The notes under the pieces are model-generated. The model had not been told where the DNA came from. It ran no database searches and saw only the letters and a list, made by a program, of their open reading frames with translations. DNA of 56,989 bases from Bacillus sp. MRMR6. Its GTDB lineage: Bacteria; Bacillota; Bacilli; Bacillales; Cytobacillaceae. A program made the translations under genes and the position numbers. Location: NCBI RefSeq assembly GCF_001940785.1, contig NZ_MSLS01000018.1:7033-64021 (forward strand). The letters run 5' to 3'. Positions 34,799 through 43,457 of this stretch are shown in pieces (within the stretch, counting starts at the first letter, position 1; the number at the start of each line of letters is the position of its first letter).

Positions 34799-35629
34799 TT
34801 ATACTCCATTTAAATGACGGTATTTTTCTGGAGGAACACCAACTATTTTTCTAAAAGTAGCCACAAAGTGACTGGTTGAGCGAAAGCCCACTTGTAAGGC
34901 AATTTCATTGATGCTGATGGAGTTGTTTTCTAAGAGGAGTTTTTTAGATTGCTGGATTCGTAGACTTACAAAATAGGCATAGGGTGTAACATGAAAGTTT
35001 TTCTGAAACAATGAATTCAAATGGCGTTTCGATGTATGAATAAAAGCTGCCATTTCATCTAGTCCGATATCTGGGTTAGAAAGCCGTGACTTCATCCAGT
35101 CAACTAGTGAATATAACGTTACTAGGTTACTCTTTTCTCTGTTCTTATTCGTTTTCCCGTACATTTTTAAAAGCAGCAGAAATTCATAGACATTAGAGGA
35201 GGAGCTGACGCTAAAGCTGTCTGTAATTGCGTCACTTTCCTTTAACACGTTCATAATAAAGGGAGAAATCGGTGCTTCCTTTCCCCAACGAAAAAAAGCA
35301 GATTGATAAAGTCCGAGTGTCATTAACATCTCTTTTACCATTGTTCCTCCAAATGTTATATAGAGTGTTTTCCATGGAGTGCTATCATTTTGTTCATTTT
35401 TGTAGGCATGTGCCTCATTCGGCAGAAAGAGGACGCCGTTATGGGGAGGGAGGGATATTCTTTGATTTTGTAACTTGATTGTCCCTTGCCCGCTGACGGT
35501 TTGAATCCAATGGTAATAAGGATAACCATTTGGCCGGTTGATGTTTTCTTGAGCAGGATTAAAGCCAATCGTTTCAGCAAAAAGCGGAAGTTTACTTTCG
35601 TTCAATGGAATTAGTAAGTGTTTTTTCAT
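34799..35629 (-). CDS. AraC-family regulator with cupin sensor domain
   Basis: A 276-residue protein: N-terminal cupin-like sugar-binding domain (HWIQTVSGQGTIKL, then LPPHNGVLFLPNEAHAY) and C-terminal AraC double helix-turn-helix (IGLDEMAAFIHTSKRHLNSLF; INEIALQVGFRSTSHFVATF). The frame is open to 35740, but AAAGGAG 7 nt before ATG 35629 fixes the start. It is divergent from the secreted propeller protein. Inferred: it activates 35859 and 38324 through the repeated element found before both. Confidence 0.9.
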   Translation of the reverse strand: MKKHLLIPLNESKLPLFAETIGFNPAQENINRPNGYPYYHWIQTVSGQGTIKLQNQRISLPPHNGVLFLPNEAHAYKNEQNDSTPWKTLYITFGGTMVKEMLMTLGLYQSAFFRWGKEAPISPFIMNVLKESDAITDSFSVSSSSNVYEFLLLLKMYGKTNKNREKSNLVTLYSLVDWMKSRLSNPDIGLDEMAAFIHTSKRHLNSLFQKNFHVTPYAYFVSLRIQQSKKLLLENNSISINEIALQVGFRSTSHFVATFRKIVGVPPEKYRHLNGV

Positions 35630-35680
35630 CCTTAAGCTCCTTTCTAGGACAACTTGTAAAATGTTCCTTTTTCTTATATC

Positions 35681-35738
35681 GCTTTCCATTATATTATATT
35701 TAATGCCGTTTTGTAATCGTATACAATGGTAATATATC
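35681..35738 (+). promoter_or_regulatory. AraC-type operator plus promoter, copy 1
   Basis: -35 TTGTAA (35711-35716), 16-nt spacer, -10 TATATC (35733-35738), preceded by a conserved block from 35691. Position by position against 38241-38298 I count 41 of 46 identical bases over 35691-35736. The conserved block just upstream of -35 fits an activator site. It lies in the divergent region, 52 nt from the regulator start. Confidence 0.7.
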
Positions 35739-35858
35739 ACAACTAAGTTAATTATTACATAGAGGAAAAAAGTAGGAGGTGGGACCTAAGACTATTGGCT
35801 GAGTAACATCTTTGACATCATGGTTTAGCAAAAATCCATTTATTATAGGGAGGAAATC

Positions 35859-38120
35859 ATGTTTAAAAAATCAAAAACATTACTTGCTGGTATACTTACA
35901 GTATCAATGATGTCCGAAGTTGTTTTATTAAATAATCCAGTAGCTGCACTTGCTGAAACAAATGTCCAATCCGCACTATTAGCACCAGGTGGAATGGAAG
36001 TTCCTTCTGTAACTCAAGACTCTATTTCTTTGAAGTGGAATTCAGTAGATGGTGCTGAGAGCTACAATATTTATAGAGCAAGATTAGGGTATAAGGATTA
36101 CAAACTAGTTGGAAACACACAAACAACAAACTTTACTGATAATCAAGTTGAAAGCGATTCCACTTATTTATATCAGGTTTCAGCAACAAACGCTTCTGGA
36201 GAAGGTGTGAAATCCAAAGAAGTGCTAGGTATGACACAATGGTCTTTCCCAAATCTGGTAAGTAAGATCGATATAAGTGCAGCAGGGACAGGAAATAGAA
36301 TGCGAATCGGCGATATGAACGGTGATGGCCGTAATGATATTTTAATGGTTCAGCCAGCTTTTGAAAGCAGAGATGCATATAATCCGCGTTTTGTAGGACA
36401 TTTAGCGGCATATGATATTGAAGGAAACTTGTTGTGGCAGCAGGGAACAGTCGACCCGAGAGTGACAACGAGCGGGGCAGATGAGCCTGTTCAGATTTAT
36501 GATATTGATGCTGATGGTCAAAATGAAATACTCGCGGTAATGAAGATGGGCGAAGATACGGAAAAGTACTTTTACATTTTTAATGGTGAGACAGGTGAGA
36601 TCGAGCAAAAGCATCAACTTCCAGATCAAAGAGCACATGATGCCATCTTTATTGCCAATTTCTCCGGCAACCCGACACCACAAGATATCTTATTGAAGGA
36701 TAGATATTCAAAAATCTGGGCGATGGACAAGGATTTTAACCAGTTATGGTATTATCCAGGTAACACTGGCCATAGTTTGCTCCCTTTTGACTTTGACGGA
36801 GATGGCAGGGATGAGTTAGTTAATAACTATTCTTTAATTGCACACGATGGACAGGAAATTTGGAGAAAGAATTTACCGGATCACGTTGATACCCACTGGG
36901 TAGCAGATATAAACGGTGATGGAGAATATGAAATCATTCTCGGTGGTTCTGATACGTTTGCCTTCGACTTTGAGGGGAACCAATTATTCAGAAATGGTGA
37001 TACAGTAGAACCTCAACAAATACTAGTAGGTGATTATCGCATAGACTCTCCTGGATTAGAGCTTGCAGGTCTGGACCGAGTGAACAGAGGAACCCCAGGG
37101 CAGGATGGAATGTTCCTTTTCACCTCGGAAGGTGAGACTTTATACCAAGAACAGCGTGCAATGGGAGATTGGGGAAGTATTGTACGCCCCCTTGACAACT
37201 GGACAGGAAGCTATACCCCGCTTATTACTGCATACAGAAGAGGGGTTGATGCAGATAACCCAAGTGGAATAGTACCAAAGCTTTATGATGGATACTTTAA
37301 TCCGATTGTTACTTTTGAACAACATACCGATGCTAAAGAGCAAGTGATGGTAGCAGACATGGCAGGAGATTCTAGAGATGAGCTGATTGTTTATAATCTT
37401 ACAGGCGAGCTGGCTGTATTTATATACTCAAATGGAACGAGCAATCTTAGGGAGCACATTTCAGGCGAAACACGTATGCCAGACTTCAGAAACTACAATT
37501 TCAGCAGATATGATTCCCGCAGATATGATTTAACCATTAAAAATCTTATTCCTGCAGGAATTAAGGCAGCTGTAAATAATAGTGCTGATATAAATGTAAG
37601 CTGGATTCCAGTATTGGGGATAGAAGAATACAATATTTATCGTTCATCAACTGAAAATGGTGAATACACCAAGATTGGAACGTCCACAATCCCTGAGTTT
37701 ACTGATAGTGCAGCACCTGTTGGTACATCTTATTATAAAGTAACGGCTGTAAATGGCGAAGGTGAATCGAATTCACCGATTGTAGCGGCTAGAGAAACGA
37801 TTCATGCGAGCGGTATTCTTGCACCTGTGAAAACGGATGAATCCACAACCTATAAGGCAGGCAGCACACTTCCGGTTAAGTTCCAATTAACGGATGAAGC
37901 TGGTAACTATCTTACTGGAGCGACTGCCAAGATTTATGTGGAGGACGCTAATGGTGTATCCACCAGTTCAGTAGTAAATGATAATTTGTTCCGCTATGAT
38001 TCTAGTGCAAATCAATATATTTTCAACCTCAGCACGAAGTCAATGACTGCAGGAACATACAAAATTAGGGTAGAAGTGGGTAGCGGCACCATTTATACTT
38101 TCAATGTAATATTAAAATAG
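35859..38120 (+). CDS. Secreted beta-propeller / fibronectin protein, possible PL11-like rhamnogalacturonan lyase
   Basis: A 753-residue exported protein: signal peptide (about 1-32, cut after ALA), fibronectin type III domain (about 40-125), a large propeller-like region (about 130-560) with calcium-type DxDxDG loops (GDMNGDGRNDI, YDIDADGQNEI, FDFDGDGRDEL, ADINGDGEYEI), a second fibronectin domain (about 565-645) and a C-terminal PxKF-like immunoglobulin domain. Known: rhamnogalacturonan lyases of family PL11 are Ca-bound propellers with such loops. Active-site residues could not be matched with certainty, so a VCBS/FG-GAP binding protein is the alternative. It shares its promoter element with the GH42 gene, pointing to pectic galactan use. 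AGGGAGGAAATC precedes ATG 35859. Confidence 0.6.
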   Translation: MFKKSKTLLAGILTVSMMSEVVLLNNPVAALAETNVQSALLAPGGMEVPSVTQDSISLKWNSVDGAESYNIYRARLGYKDYKLVGNTQTTNFTDNQVESDSTYLYQVSATNASGEGVKSKEVLGMTQWSFPNLVSKIDISAAGTGNRMRIGDMNGDGRNDILMVQPAFESRDAYNPRFVGHLAAYDIEGNLLWQQGTVDPRVTTSGADEPVQIYDIDADGQNEILAVMKMGEDTEKYFYIFNGETGEIEQKHQLPDQRAHDAIFIANFSGNPTPQDILLKDRYSKIWAMDKDFNQLWYYPGNTGHSLLPFDFDGDGRDELVNNYSLIAHDGQEIWRKNLPDHVDTHWVADINGDGEYEIILGGSDTFAFDFEGNQLFRNGDTVEPQQILVGDYRIDSPGLELAGLDRVNRGTPGQDGMFLFTSEGETLYQEQRAMGDWGSIVRPLDNWTGSYTPLITAYRRGVDADNPSGIVPKLYDGYFNPIVTFEQHTDAKEQVMVADMAGDSRDELIVYNLTGELAVFIYSNGTSNLREHISGETRMPDFRNYNFSRYDSRRYDLTIKNLIPAGIKAAVNNSADINVSWIPVLGIEEYNIYRSSTENGEYTKIGTSTIPEFTDSAAPVGTSYYKVTAVNGEGESNSPIVAARETIHASGILAPVKTDESTTYKAGSTLPVKFQLTDEAGNYLTGATAKIYVEDANGVSTSSVVNDNLFRYDSSANQYIFNLSTKSMTAGTYKIRVEVGSGTIYTFNVILK

Positions 38121-38154
38121 GTGTCTATCAAAACAGAATTTGTTATTAAGAATT

Positions 38155-38180
38155 GGCAGGAGCTTCCTGCCGGTTTTTTT
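38155..38180 (+). terminator. Terminator after the secreted propeller gene
   Basis: GGCAGGA/TCCTGCC stem with a 3-nt loop, then GG and a run of eight T. Confidence 0.92.
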
Positions 38181-38240
38181 TCGTTTAAAGGTGTAGAACA
38201 TCATCGATGGAATGTCACTAATGTGCTTTTTAATTATATC

Positions 38241-38298
38241 AGCTTCCTTAATATTATATTTAATGCAACTTTGTAATCGTATACAATTGGAATATAAT
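38241..38298 (+). promoter_or_regulatory. AraC-type operator plus promoter, copy 2
   Basis: Second copy of the element at 35681, exactly 2560 bases downstream. -35 TTGTAA (38271-38276), 16-nt spacer, perfect -10 TATAAT (38293-38298). The shared block includes TTTAATGC upstream of -35 and the identical first ten spacer bases (TCGTATACAA). It drives the GH42 gene. Confidence 0.72.
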
Positions 38299-38323
38299 GA
38301 TATAAAGGGATAGGTGATTGCTC

Positions 38324-40342
38324 GTGATAAATGAAAAACTTCCTAAAATATGGTATGGTGGAGATTATAATCCAGAGCAGTGGGAAAAAGAGGACTGGGA
38401 CGAAGATGTCCGTATGTTTAAACTTGCCGGAATTGATGTGGCAACCTTGAATGTGTTTTCCTGGGCATTAAATCAGCCGGATGAAGAGACCTATCATTTT
38501 TCATGGCTGGATGAACAAATTGACCGGTTATATCAAAATGGCATTTATACCTGTCTAGCAACAAGTACAGCAGCACACCCTGCATGGATGGCTAAAAAGT
38601 ATCCTGATGTGCTTAGAGTAGATTATCAAGGGAGAAAGCGGAAGTTTGGCGGCAGGCACAATTCCTGTCCGAACAGCCCAACCTATCGGAAGTATGCGGA
38701 GAGGATCGCTGACCGGTTAGGAGAAAGATATAAAGACCATCCTGGCGTGTTAATCTGGCATGTGTCCAATGAATATGGCGGCTACTGTTATTGTGACAAC
38801 TGTGCAAAGAGTTTTAGAGAATGGCTTCAAGAAAAATACGGAAACTTAGATACTTTAAATAAAACATGGAACACTCGGTTTTGGGGCCATACGTTTTATG
38901 AATGGGATGAAATTGTACCGCCCAATGTTTTAAGTGAAGAAATGGCAAGAAATTCGAGCTATTTTCAAGGGATATCGTTAGATTATCGTATTTTTCAGTC
39001 CGATAGTCTGTTAGAGTGCTTTAAACTAGAGCGTGATGTTTTAAAAAAGCATAATTCTGCAATTCCCGTCACAACAAATTTAATGGGTACCTATAGCGAG
39101 CTTGACTATTTTAAGTGGGGTAAAGAAATGGATGTAGTTTCTTGGGATAACTATCCTCGCTACAATACACCACCTAGTTTTACAGCGTTGGCACACGATT
39201 TGATGAGAGGCTTAAAAAGCGGCCAGCCGTTTATGCTAATGGAGCAGACGCCAAGCCAGCAAAATTGGCAGGCATATAATTCGTTGAAACGGCCCGGTGT
39301 GATGCGTTTATGGAGCTATCAGGCAGTAGCACGTGGTGCGGATACCGTTATGTTTTTCCAATTGAGGAGATCGGTAGCTGCTTGTGAAAAGTATCATGGA
39401 GCAGTAATCGAACATGTGGGTCATGAGAATACAAGAGTGTTCCGAGAAACTGCTGAACTTGGCAAGGAATTAGTCAAGCTTTCTGATAAGTTGCTTGATT
39501 CACGTGTACCTGCTAAAGCAGCGATTGTGTATGACTGGGAAAATCGCTGGGCAACAGAATTATCAAGTGGTCCATCTAAGGCATTAGACTACTTGAATGA
39601 AGTTCAAAAATACTACACCGCTTTATTTGACGAAAATATATTGGTTGACATGATTAGTGTAGATGAAGATTTAAGCCAGTATGAAATCGTCTTCGCACCA
39701 GTATTATATATGGTGAAATCAGGATACGCGAATAAATTAAAAGAGTTTGTACAAAATGGAGGGACATTCGTTACCACATTCTTTAGCGGTATCGTTAATG
39801 AGCATGATCTTGTCACCCTAGGTGGTTATCCAGGAGAACTGCGGGATCTCCTTGGCATTTGGGTAGAGGAAATCGATGCACTGCCTCCTGAAGTGAAAAA
39901 TCAAATTGTGATGAAAAAACCAGCTGGAAGCCTAAACGGCAGCTATGAGTGCAGTTTGTTGTTTGATATTATTCATTCTGAGGGTGCAGAAGTCCTAGCT
40001 GAATATGGTTCTGATTTTTATGCTGGTACACCTGTCATAACACGTAACTCCTTTGGAAAAGGTAAAGCGTATTACGTAGGAACCTGCCCTGACACAGCGT
40101 TTTTAACAGATTTCGTGAAGACGGTTTGCGTAGAAAAGGAAATAAAACCATTGCTTAATGTTCCAAAGGGAGTGGAAGTGACGGAGAGAAGGAAAGATGG
40201 CCGCTCTTATTTATTTGTCATGAACCATAATGCAACAACTGTAGAATTCGAGATTGGTGGAGGAACAGACCTGTTAACCGATAAGGAATTGAACGGGACC
40301 ATTTCATTAGATGCGTATGGAGTGCTGATTGTAGAGAATTGA
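38324..40342 (+). CDS. GH42 beta-galactosidase
   Basis: A 672-residue GH42 enzyme: (beta/alpha)8 domain beginning IWYGGDYNPEQW, acid Glu150 (HVSNEYGG), nucleophile Glu307 (MLMEQTPS), four-cysteine zinc cluster (NSCPNSP and CYCDNCAK), then the trimerisation domain and a small beta domain. No signal peptide, so intracellular. Known: hydrolysis of beta-galactosides, often galacto-oligosaccharides from pectin galactan. GTG 38324 has AGGTGA 6 nt upstream; the TTG at 38318 is too close to it. Co-regulated with the secreted propeller protein by the AraC regulator. Confidence 0.93.
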   Translation: MINEKLPKIWYGGDYNPEQWEKEDWDEDVRMFKLAGIDVATLNVFSWALNQPDEETYHFSWLDEQIDRLYQNGIYTCLATSTAAHPAWMAKKYPDVLRVDYQGRKRKFGGRHNSCPNSPTYRKYAERIADRLGERYKDHPGVLIWHVSNEYGGYCYCDNCAKSFREWLQEKYGNLDTLNKTWNTRFWGHTFYEWDEIVPPNVLSEEMARNSSYFQGISLDYRIFQSDSLLECFKLERDVLKKHNSAIPVTTNLMGTYSELDYFKWGKEMDVVSWDNYPRYNTPPSFTALAHDLMRGLKSGQPFMLMEQTPSQQNWQAYNSLKRPGVMRLWSYQAVARGADTVMFFQLRRSVAACEKYHGAVIEHVGHENTRVFRETAELGKELVKLSDKLLDSRVPAKAAIVYDWENRWATELSSGPSKALDYLNEVQKYYTALFDENILVDMISVDEDLSQYEIVFAPVLYMVKSGYANKLKEFVQNGGTFVTTFFSGIVNEHDLVTLGGYPGELRDLLGIWVEEIDALPPEVKNQIVMKKPAGSLNGSYECSLLFDIIHSEGAEVLAEYGSDFYAGTPVITRNSFGKGKAYYVGTCPDTAFLTDFVKTVCVEKEIKPLLNVPKGVEVTERRKDGRSYLFVMNHNATTVEFEIGGGTDLLTDKELNGTISLDAYGVLIVEN

Positions 40343-40375
40343 CTTATTTACCTTTATTCTTATTAAATGTTTCGT

Positions 40376-40381
40376 TATAAT
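40376..40381 (+). promoter_or_regulatory. Candidate -10 box for glpD
   Basis: A perfect TATAAT 127 nt before the glpD start with no good -35. Transcription from here would carry the leader terminator at 40419, as expected for antitermination control. Confidence 0.35.
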
Positions 40382-40418
40382 GATTGTAAGTTAATATTTA
40401 ACAGTTCGAGATCCTAAT

Positions 40419-40472
40419 GAGATCAAAACGATGCTATAGCCCTTGCTATAACACAGTTTTGGTCTCTTTTTT
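40419..40472 (+). terminator. Leader terminator before glpD (possible GlpP target) or GH42 terminator
   Basis: GAGATCAAAAC pairs with GTTTTGGTCTC (one T-G) across a 26-nt loop with its own inner pairing (GCTATAG near TTGCTATA), followed by TTTTTT. It ends 23 nt before the glpD ribosome site. In B. subtilis glpD is controlled by GlpP antitermination at such a leader terminator; the same role is likely here. It would also end GH42 transcripts. Confidence 0.75.
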
Positions 40473-40507
40473 ACAACTAGTCAATGATTCTTCTAGGAGG
40501 AATATGT

Positions 40508-42160
40508 GTGACATTTTCGTCTTTTAATCGAGTAGACCAGCTTAACTCTTTATCGGATGAACAATATGACGTCCTTGTGATCGGGGGAGGGATCACTGGT
40601 GCTGGAATCGCTTTGGATGCTGCCCTAAGAGGGATGAAAGTGGCATTAATAGACATGCAGGATTTTGCGGCTGGGACCTCTAGCCGGTCTACTAAGCTCG
40701 TACATGGTGGATTAAGGTATCTAAAGCAGTTTCAAGTTGGGTTGGTTGCCGAAGTTGGTAAAGAGCGGGCAATCGTATTTGAGAACGGCCCCCATGTAAC
40801 CACTCCAGAATGGATGCTACTTCCGCTTCATGAAGGTGGCACATTCGGTCTATTGAGTACCTCCATCGGTTTACGTGTATATGATTTTTTAGCAGGGGTA
40901 AAAAAGGCTGAACGACGCAAAATGCTGACAAGGGATGAAACGATATCAAAGGAACCTCTAATCAGAAGAGAAGGGCTTAAGGGTGGAGGTTACTATGTGG
41001 AGTATCGCACCGATGATGCACGCTTAACGATTGAAGTCATGAAAGCTGCAGTCGAAAATGGAGCAAATATACTAAACTATGTTAAAGCAGAGGAGTTTAT
41101 CTATCAAAATAATGAAATAATGGGGATCAAGGCGAAGGATATGCTGACAAACGAAGCAATAAATACACGGGCTAACAAAGTGGTAAATGCGGGAGGGCCT
41201 TGGGTGGATTCTATTCGTAAAAAAGACTACTCAAGGAATAATAAGCAGCTACGTTTAACGAAGGGTGTCCATCTTGTGATCGACCAGTCTGTTTTTCCAC
41301 TGCTTCAAGCTGTATATTTTGACACTCCAGACGGGCGTATGGTGTTCGCGATTCCTCGTGATGGGAAAACCTATATTGGAACAACCGATACATTTTATGA
41401 AGGAGATGCAACACGCCCTAAAATGCTAGTGGAAGACCGTGAATATCTATTAAATGCTATTCATTACATGTTTCCGGAGGTAAAAATTACACATAACGAT
41501 ATAGAATCAAGCTGGGCAGGAGTCCGTCCACTTATATATGAAGAAGGAAGGGACCCGTCAGAGATATCCCGTAAAGATGAAATATGGGAAGCAGAAAGCG
41601 GTCTGATTACGATTGCGGGAGGGAAGCTAACCGGATATCGGAAGATGGCAGAATCGGTTGTGGATCTGATAGTTAAACGCCTTGAAGAAAAAGGGCAAAT
41701 CTATAAAGAATCTCAAACTAGAACATATCCAATTTCCGGAGGAGACGTTGGAGGCTCCGAAGGATTTAAACCATTCATTCGCTTAAAGGAATTGGAAGCA
41801 GTTGAATCTGGTTTTTCAAAGGAAGAAGGAAGAAGTTTGGCTAAAGTGTACGGCTCGAATGTGAATGAAGTATTCCAATACGGCAAGGCATTTGATGCTG
41901 ACAAAAATAAAACATTATCCAGAATCATTTATGCTCAATTAATGTACTCAATTGAACATGAAATGGTCATTACACCTGCAGACTTCTTTATTCGCCGCAC
42001 AGGAGCTCTATTTTTCAACATTGATTTAGTCCGAACCTGGAAGGAAGATGTCAGTGCTTTCATGGAGACAAGATTGGCGTGGACTAAGGTACAAACAGCT
42101 AAATATAAAGAGGAGCTGGAAATAGAGTTAAGAAATGCAGTCTTTCCTGATGGAATATAA
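40508..42160 (+). CDS. glpD: Aerobic glycerol-3-phosphate dehydrogenase
   Basis: A 550-residue FAD enzyme: dinucleotide loop [19 protein letters not shown] (about 27-45), [34 protein letters not shown] and a C-terminal helical domain, normal GlpD length. Known: oxidises glycerol-3-phosphate to dihydroxyacetone phosphate at the inner face of the membrane and passes electrons to menaquinone. GTG 40508 lies 7 nt after AGGAGG; the longer frame from ATG 40484 would include the ribosome site. glpF, glpK and glpP are not in this window. Confidence 0.95.
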   Translation: MTFSSFNRVDQLNSLSDEQYDVLVIGGGITGAGIALDAALRGMKVALIDMQDFAAGTSSRSTKLVHGGLRYLKQFQVGLVAEVGKERAIVFENGPHVTTPEWMLLPLHEGGTFGLLSTSIGLRVYDFLAGVKKAERRKMLTRDETISKEPLIRREGLKGGGYYVEYRTDDARLTIEVMKAAVENGANILNYVKAEEFIYQNNEIMGIKAKDMLTNEAINTRANKVVNAGGPWVDSIRKKDYSRNNKQLRLTKGVHLVIDQSVFPLLQAVYFDTPDGRMVFAIPRDGKTYIGTTDTFYEGDATRPKMLVEDREYLLNAIHYMFPEVKITHNDIESSWAGVRPLIYEEGRDPSEISRKDEIWEAESGLITIAGGKLTGYRKMAESVVDLIVKRLEEKGQIYKESQTRTYPISGGDVGGSEGFKPFIRLKELEAVESGFSKEEGRSLAKVYGSNVNEVFQYGKAFDADKNKTLSRIIYAQLMYSIEHEMVITPADFFIRRTGALFFNIDLVRTWKEDVSAFMETRLAWTKVQTAKYKEELEIELRNAVFPDGI

Positions 42161-42233
42161 GGAATTTGTATTTGGTTACGAAAACTCTAGTGGTCTACTT
42201 AAAATGGAATTAAGAAAGCGGAAAGACTATCAT

Positions 42234-42262
42234 TTGAAAAATATCCATAACTTTGTTAAAAT
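42234..42262 (+). promoter_or_regulatory. Predicted promoter for the riboswitch transcript
   Basis: -35 TTGAAA (5 of 6), 17-nt spacer, -10 TAAAAT (5 of 6). Start would be near 42269, 40 nt before the aptamer. A TATAAT at 42292 is an alternative that would start right at the aptamer. The 327-nt gap 42161-42487 is filled by this promoter and the riboswitch. Confidence 0.5.
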
Positions 42263-42308
42263 ACTTTTAATATACTTTATCTGAAATATTTTATAATTTT
42301 GATGTTTT

Positions 42309-42425
42309 CTAAAGGGGAGTAGCTTTTACAGCATAGTCGTCATTACGGAGCCTAAGGCTCTCGGCTTTGTTGGCAGCTTCAGTTGTTAGCCAGACCTTTA
42401 TCAATTGTTTAATTGGTAAAGGTCT
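42309..42425 (+). promoter_or_regulatory. yybP-ykoY (Mn2+) riboswitch with switching stem
   Basis: Aptamer 42310-42400: P1 TAAAGG/CCTTTA, then AGGGGAGTAGC, TCGTCA, a GGAGCC/GGCTC stem, GGCTTTGTTGGCA and GTTAGCCAGACC. These are the conserved blocks of the yybP-ykoY family, which senses Mn2+. The 3' strand of P1 can instead join a 15-pair stem (42392-42406 with 42411-42425). GGTAAA at 42415-42420 can also pair with TTTACC at 42439-42444 inside the following terminator. This gives an ON state with metal and an OFF state without it. The controlled gene is an alpha/beta hydrolase, unusual for this riboswitch. Confidence 0.9.
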
Positions 42426-42433
42426 ATTTTATT

Positions 42434-42466
42434 GGGCTTTTACCGTTTCGGTAAAAGTCCTTTTTT
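42434..42466 (+). terminator. Intrinsic terminator of the riboswitch expression platform
   Basis: GGGCTTTTACCG pairs with CGGTAAAAGTCC (one G-T), 3-nt loop, then TTTTTT. Its left arm is also the partner of GGTAAA at 42415, so it forms only when that segment is held in the alternative stem. Confidence 0.88.
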
Positions 42467-42487
42467 GGACATCATTAGGGGGTACGT

Positions 42488-43294
42488 ATGCTTTATTATA
42501 AAACATATAAGAATGACAATACACACGAGTGGACTGTTTTGGTACATGGTGCAGGTGGAAGTTCTGCTATATGGTTTAAACAAATTAAAGAATTTAAAAA
42601 AAATTTTAATGTATTATTAGTAGATTTGCGAGGACATGGAAGGTCTAAGGATGTTAAGAAGTTACAGCAACATTATTCTTTTGATGATCTCACTAAGGAT
42701 ATCATAGAGGTATTAAATCATTTGAAAATTAGGTCTGCCCATTTTATCGGAATATCTTTAGGTACAGTCATTATTCGAAACTTGGCAGAATTAGAACCGA
42801 GAAGAATCAAATCAATGGTACTCGGAGGTGCGGTTACTGGATTAAATAACCGAGTCAAAACCTTAATTACTCTTGGGAATCTAGGTAAAAAGGTACTTCC
42901 ATATATGTGGTTATATAAGTTATTTGCTTGGTGCCTAATGCCGAGGAAAAGGCATAAAACTTCGAGGCTGGTATTTGTGGAGCAGGCAAAGAAATTATGC
43001 CAAAAGGAATTTATTAAGTGGTTTTCATTAACTAAGCATATTAATTCTCTATTAACCCGCTTTAATAAAAAACGAGTAAATATACCAACACTGTATATCA
43101 TGGGTGAGGAAGATTATATGTTCCTAACACCTGTGAAAGAAATCGTAAGAAAATGCAATAAAACTTTTCTAACAGTTATCAAGGACAGCGGACATGTTTG
43201 TAATATTGATCAGCCAGAAATCTTTAACGATACTTCAATAAAATTTTTGAAAAATGTGGGAACACAGAAATATAATTCGGTATATTCAAGCTAA
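42488..43294 (+). CDS. Alpha/beta hydrolase under a manganese riboswitch
   Basis: A 268-residue alpha/beta hydrolase: oxyanion HGAGGSS (20-26), DLRGHGRS (46-53), nucleophile elbow GISLG with Ser90, and likely Asp209 (GEEDYMF) and His236 (DSGHVCN) completing the triad; a basic, aromatic cap segment lies at about 125-190. AGGGGG is 5 nt before ATG 42488. Substrate unknown; esterase or lipase-like. The only clear regulatory hint is the Mn2+ riboswitch directly upstream, which suggests a role when manganese is high, or a role at the membrane given the lipophilic cap. Confidence 0.85.
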   Translation: MLYYKTYKNDNTHEWTVLVHGAGGSSAIWFKQIKEFKKNFNVLLVDLRGHGRSKDVKKLQQHYSFDDLTKDIIEVLNHLKIRSAHFIGISLGTVIIRNLAELEPRRIKSMVLGGAVTGLNNRVKTLITLGNLGKKVLPYMWLYKLFAWCLMPRKRHKTSRLVFVEQAKKLCQKEFIKWFSLTKHINSLLTRFNKKRVNIPTLYIMGEEDYMFLTPVKEIVRKCNKTFLTVIKDSGHVCNIDQPEIFNDTSIKFLKNVGTQKYNSVYSS

Positions 43295-43457
43295 ATGTAA
43301 AAAAATAAAAAATATTCAAAAAAGTATCGACTAGTTGTTTATATTTATATAAAATGAAACTTAAATATTTTTATATAATTAATTATTCAATCCTTTTTAT
43401 TTTGACATCATTTTTTAGAGATATGGCAAAATAATTGGAAAGTACTTGGAGGCTGCT

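Noticed and set aside
42432..42620. 62-codon ORF overlapping the riboswitch terminator
   Set aside because: It begins in the terminator hairpin and is the out-of-frame shadow of the alpha/beta hydrolase.
43300..43457. T-box leader before thrC
   Set aside because: No terminator/antiterminator pair and no conserved T-box sequence in this AT-rich 158-nt stretch.
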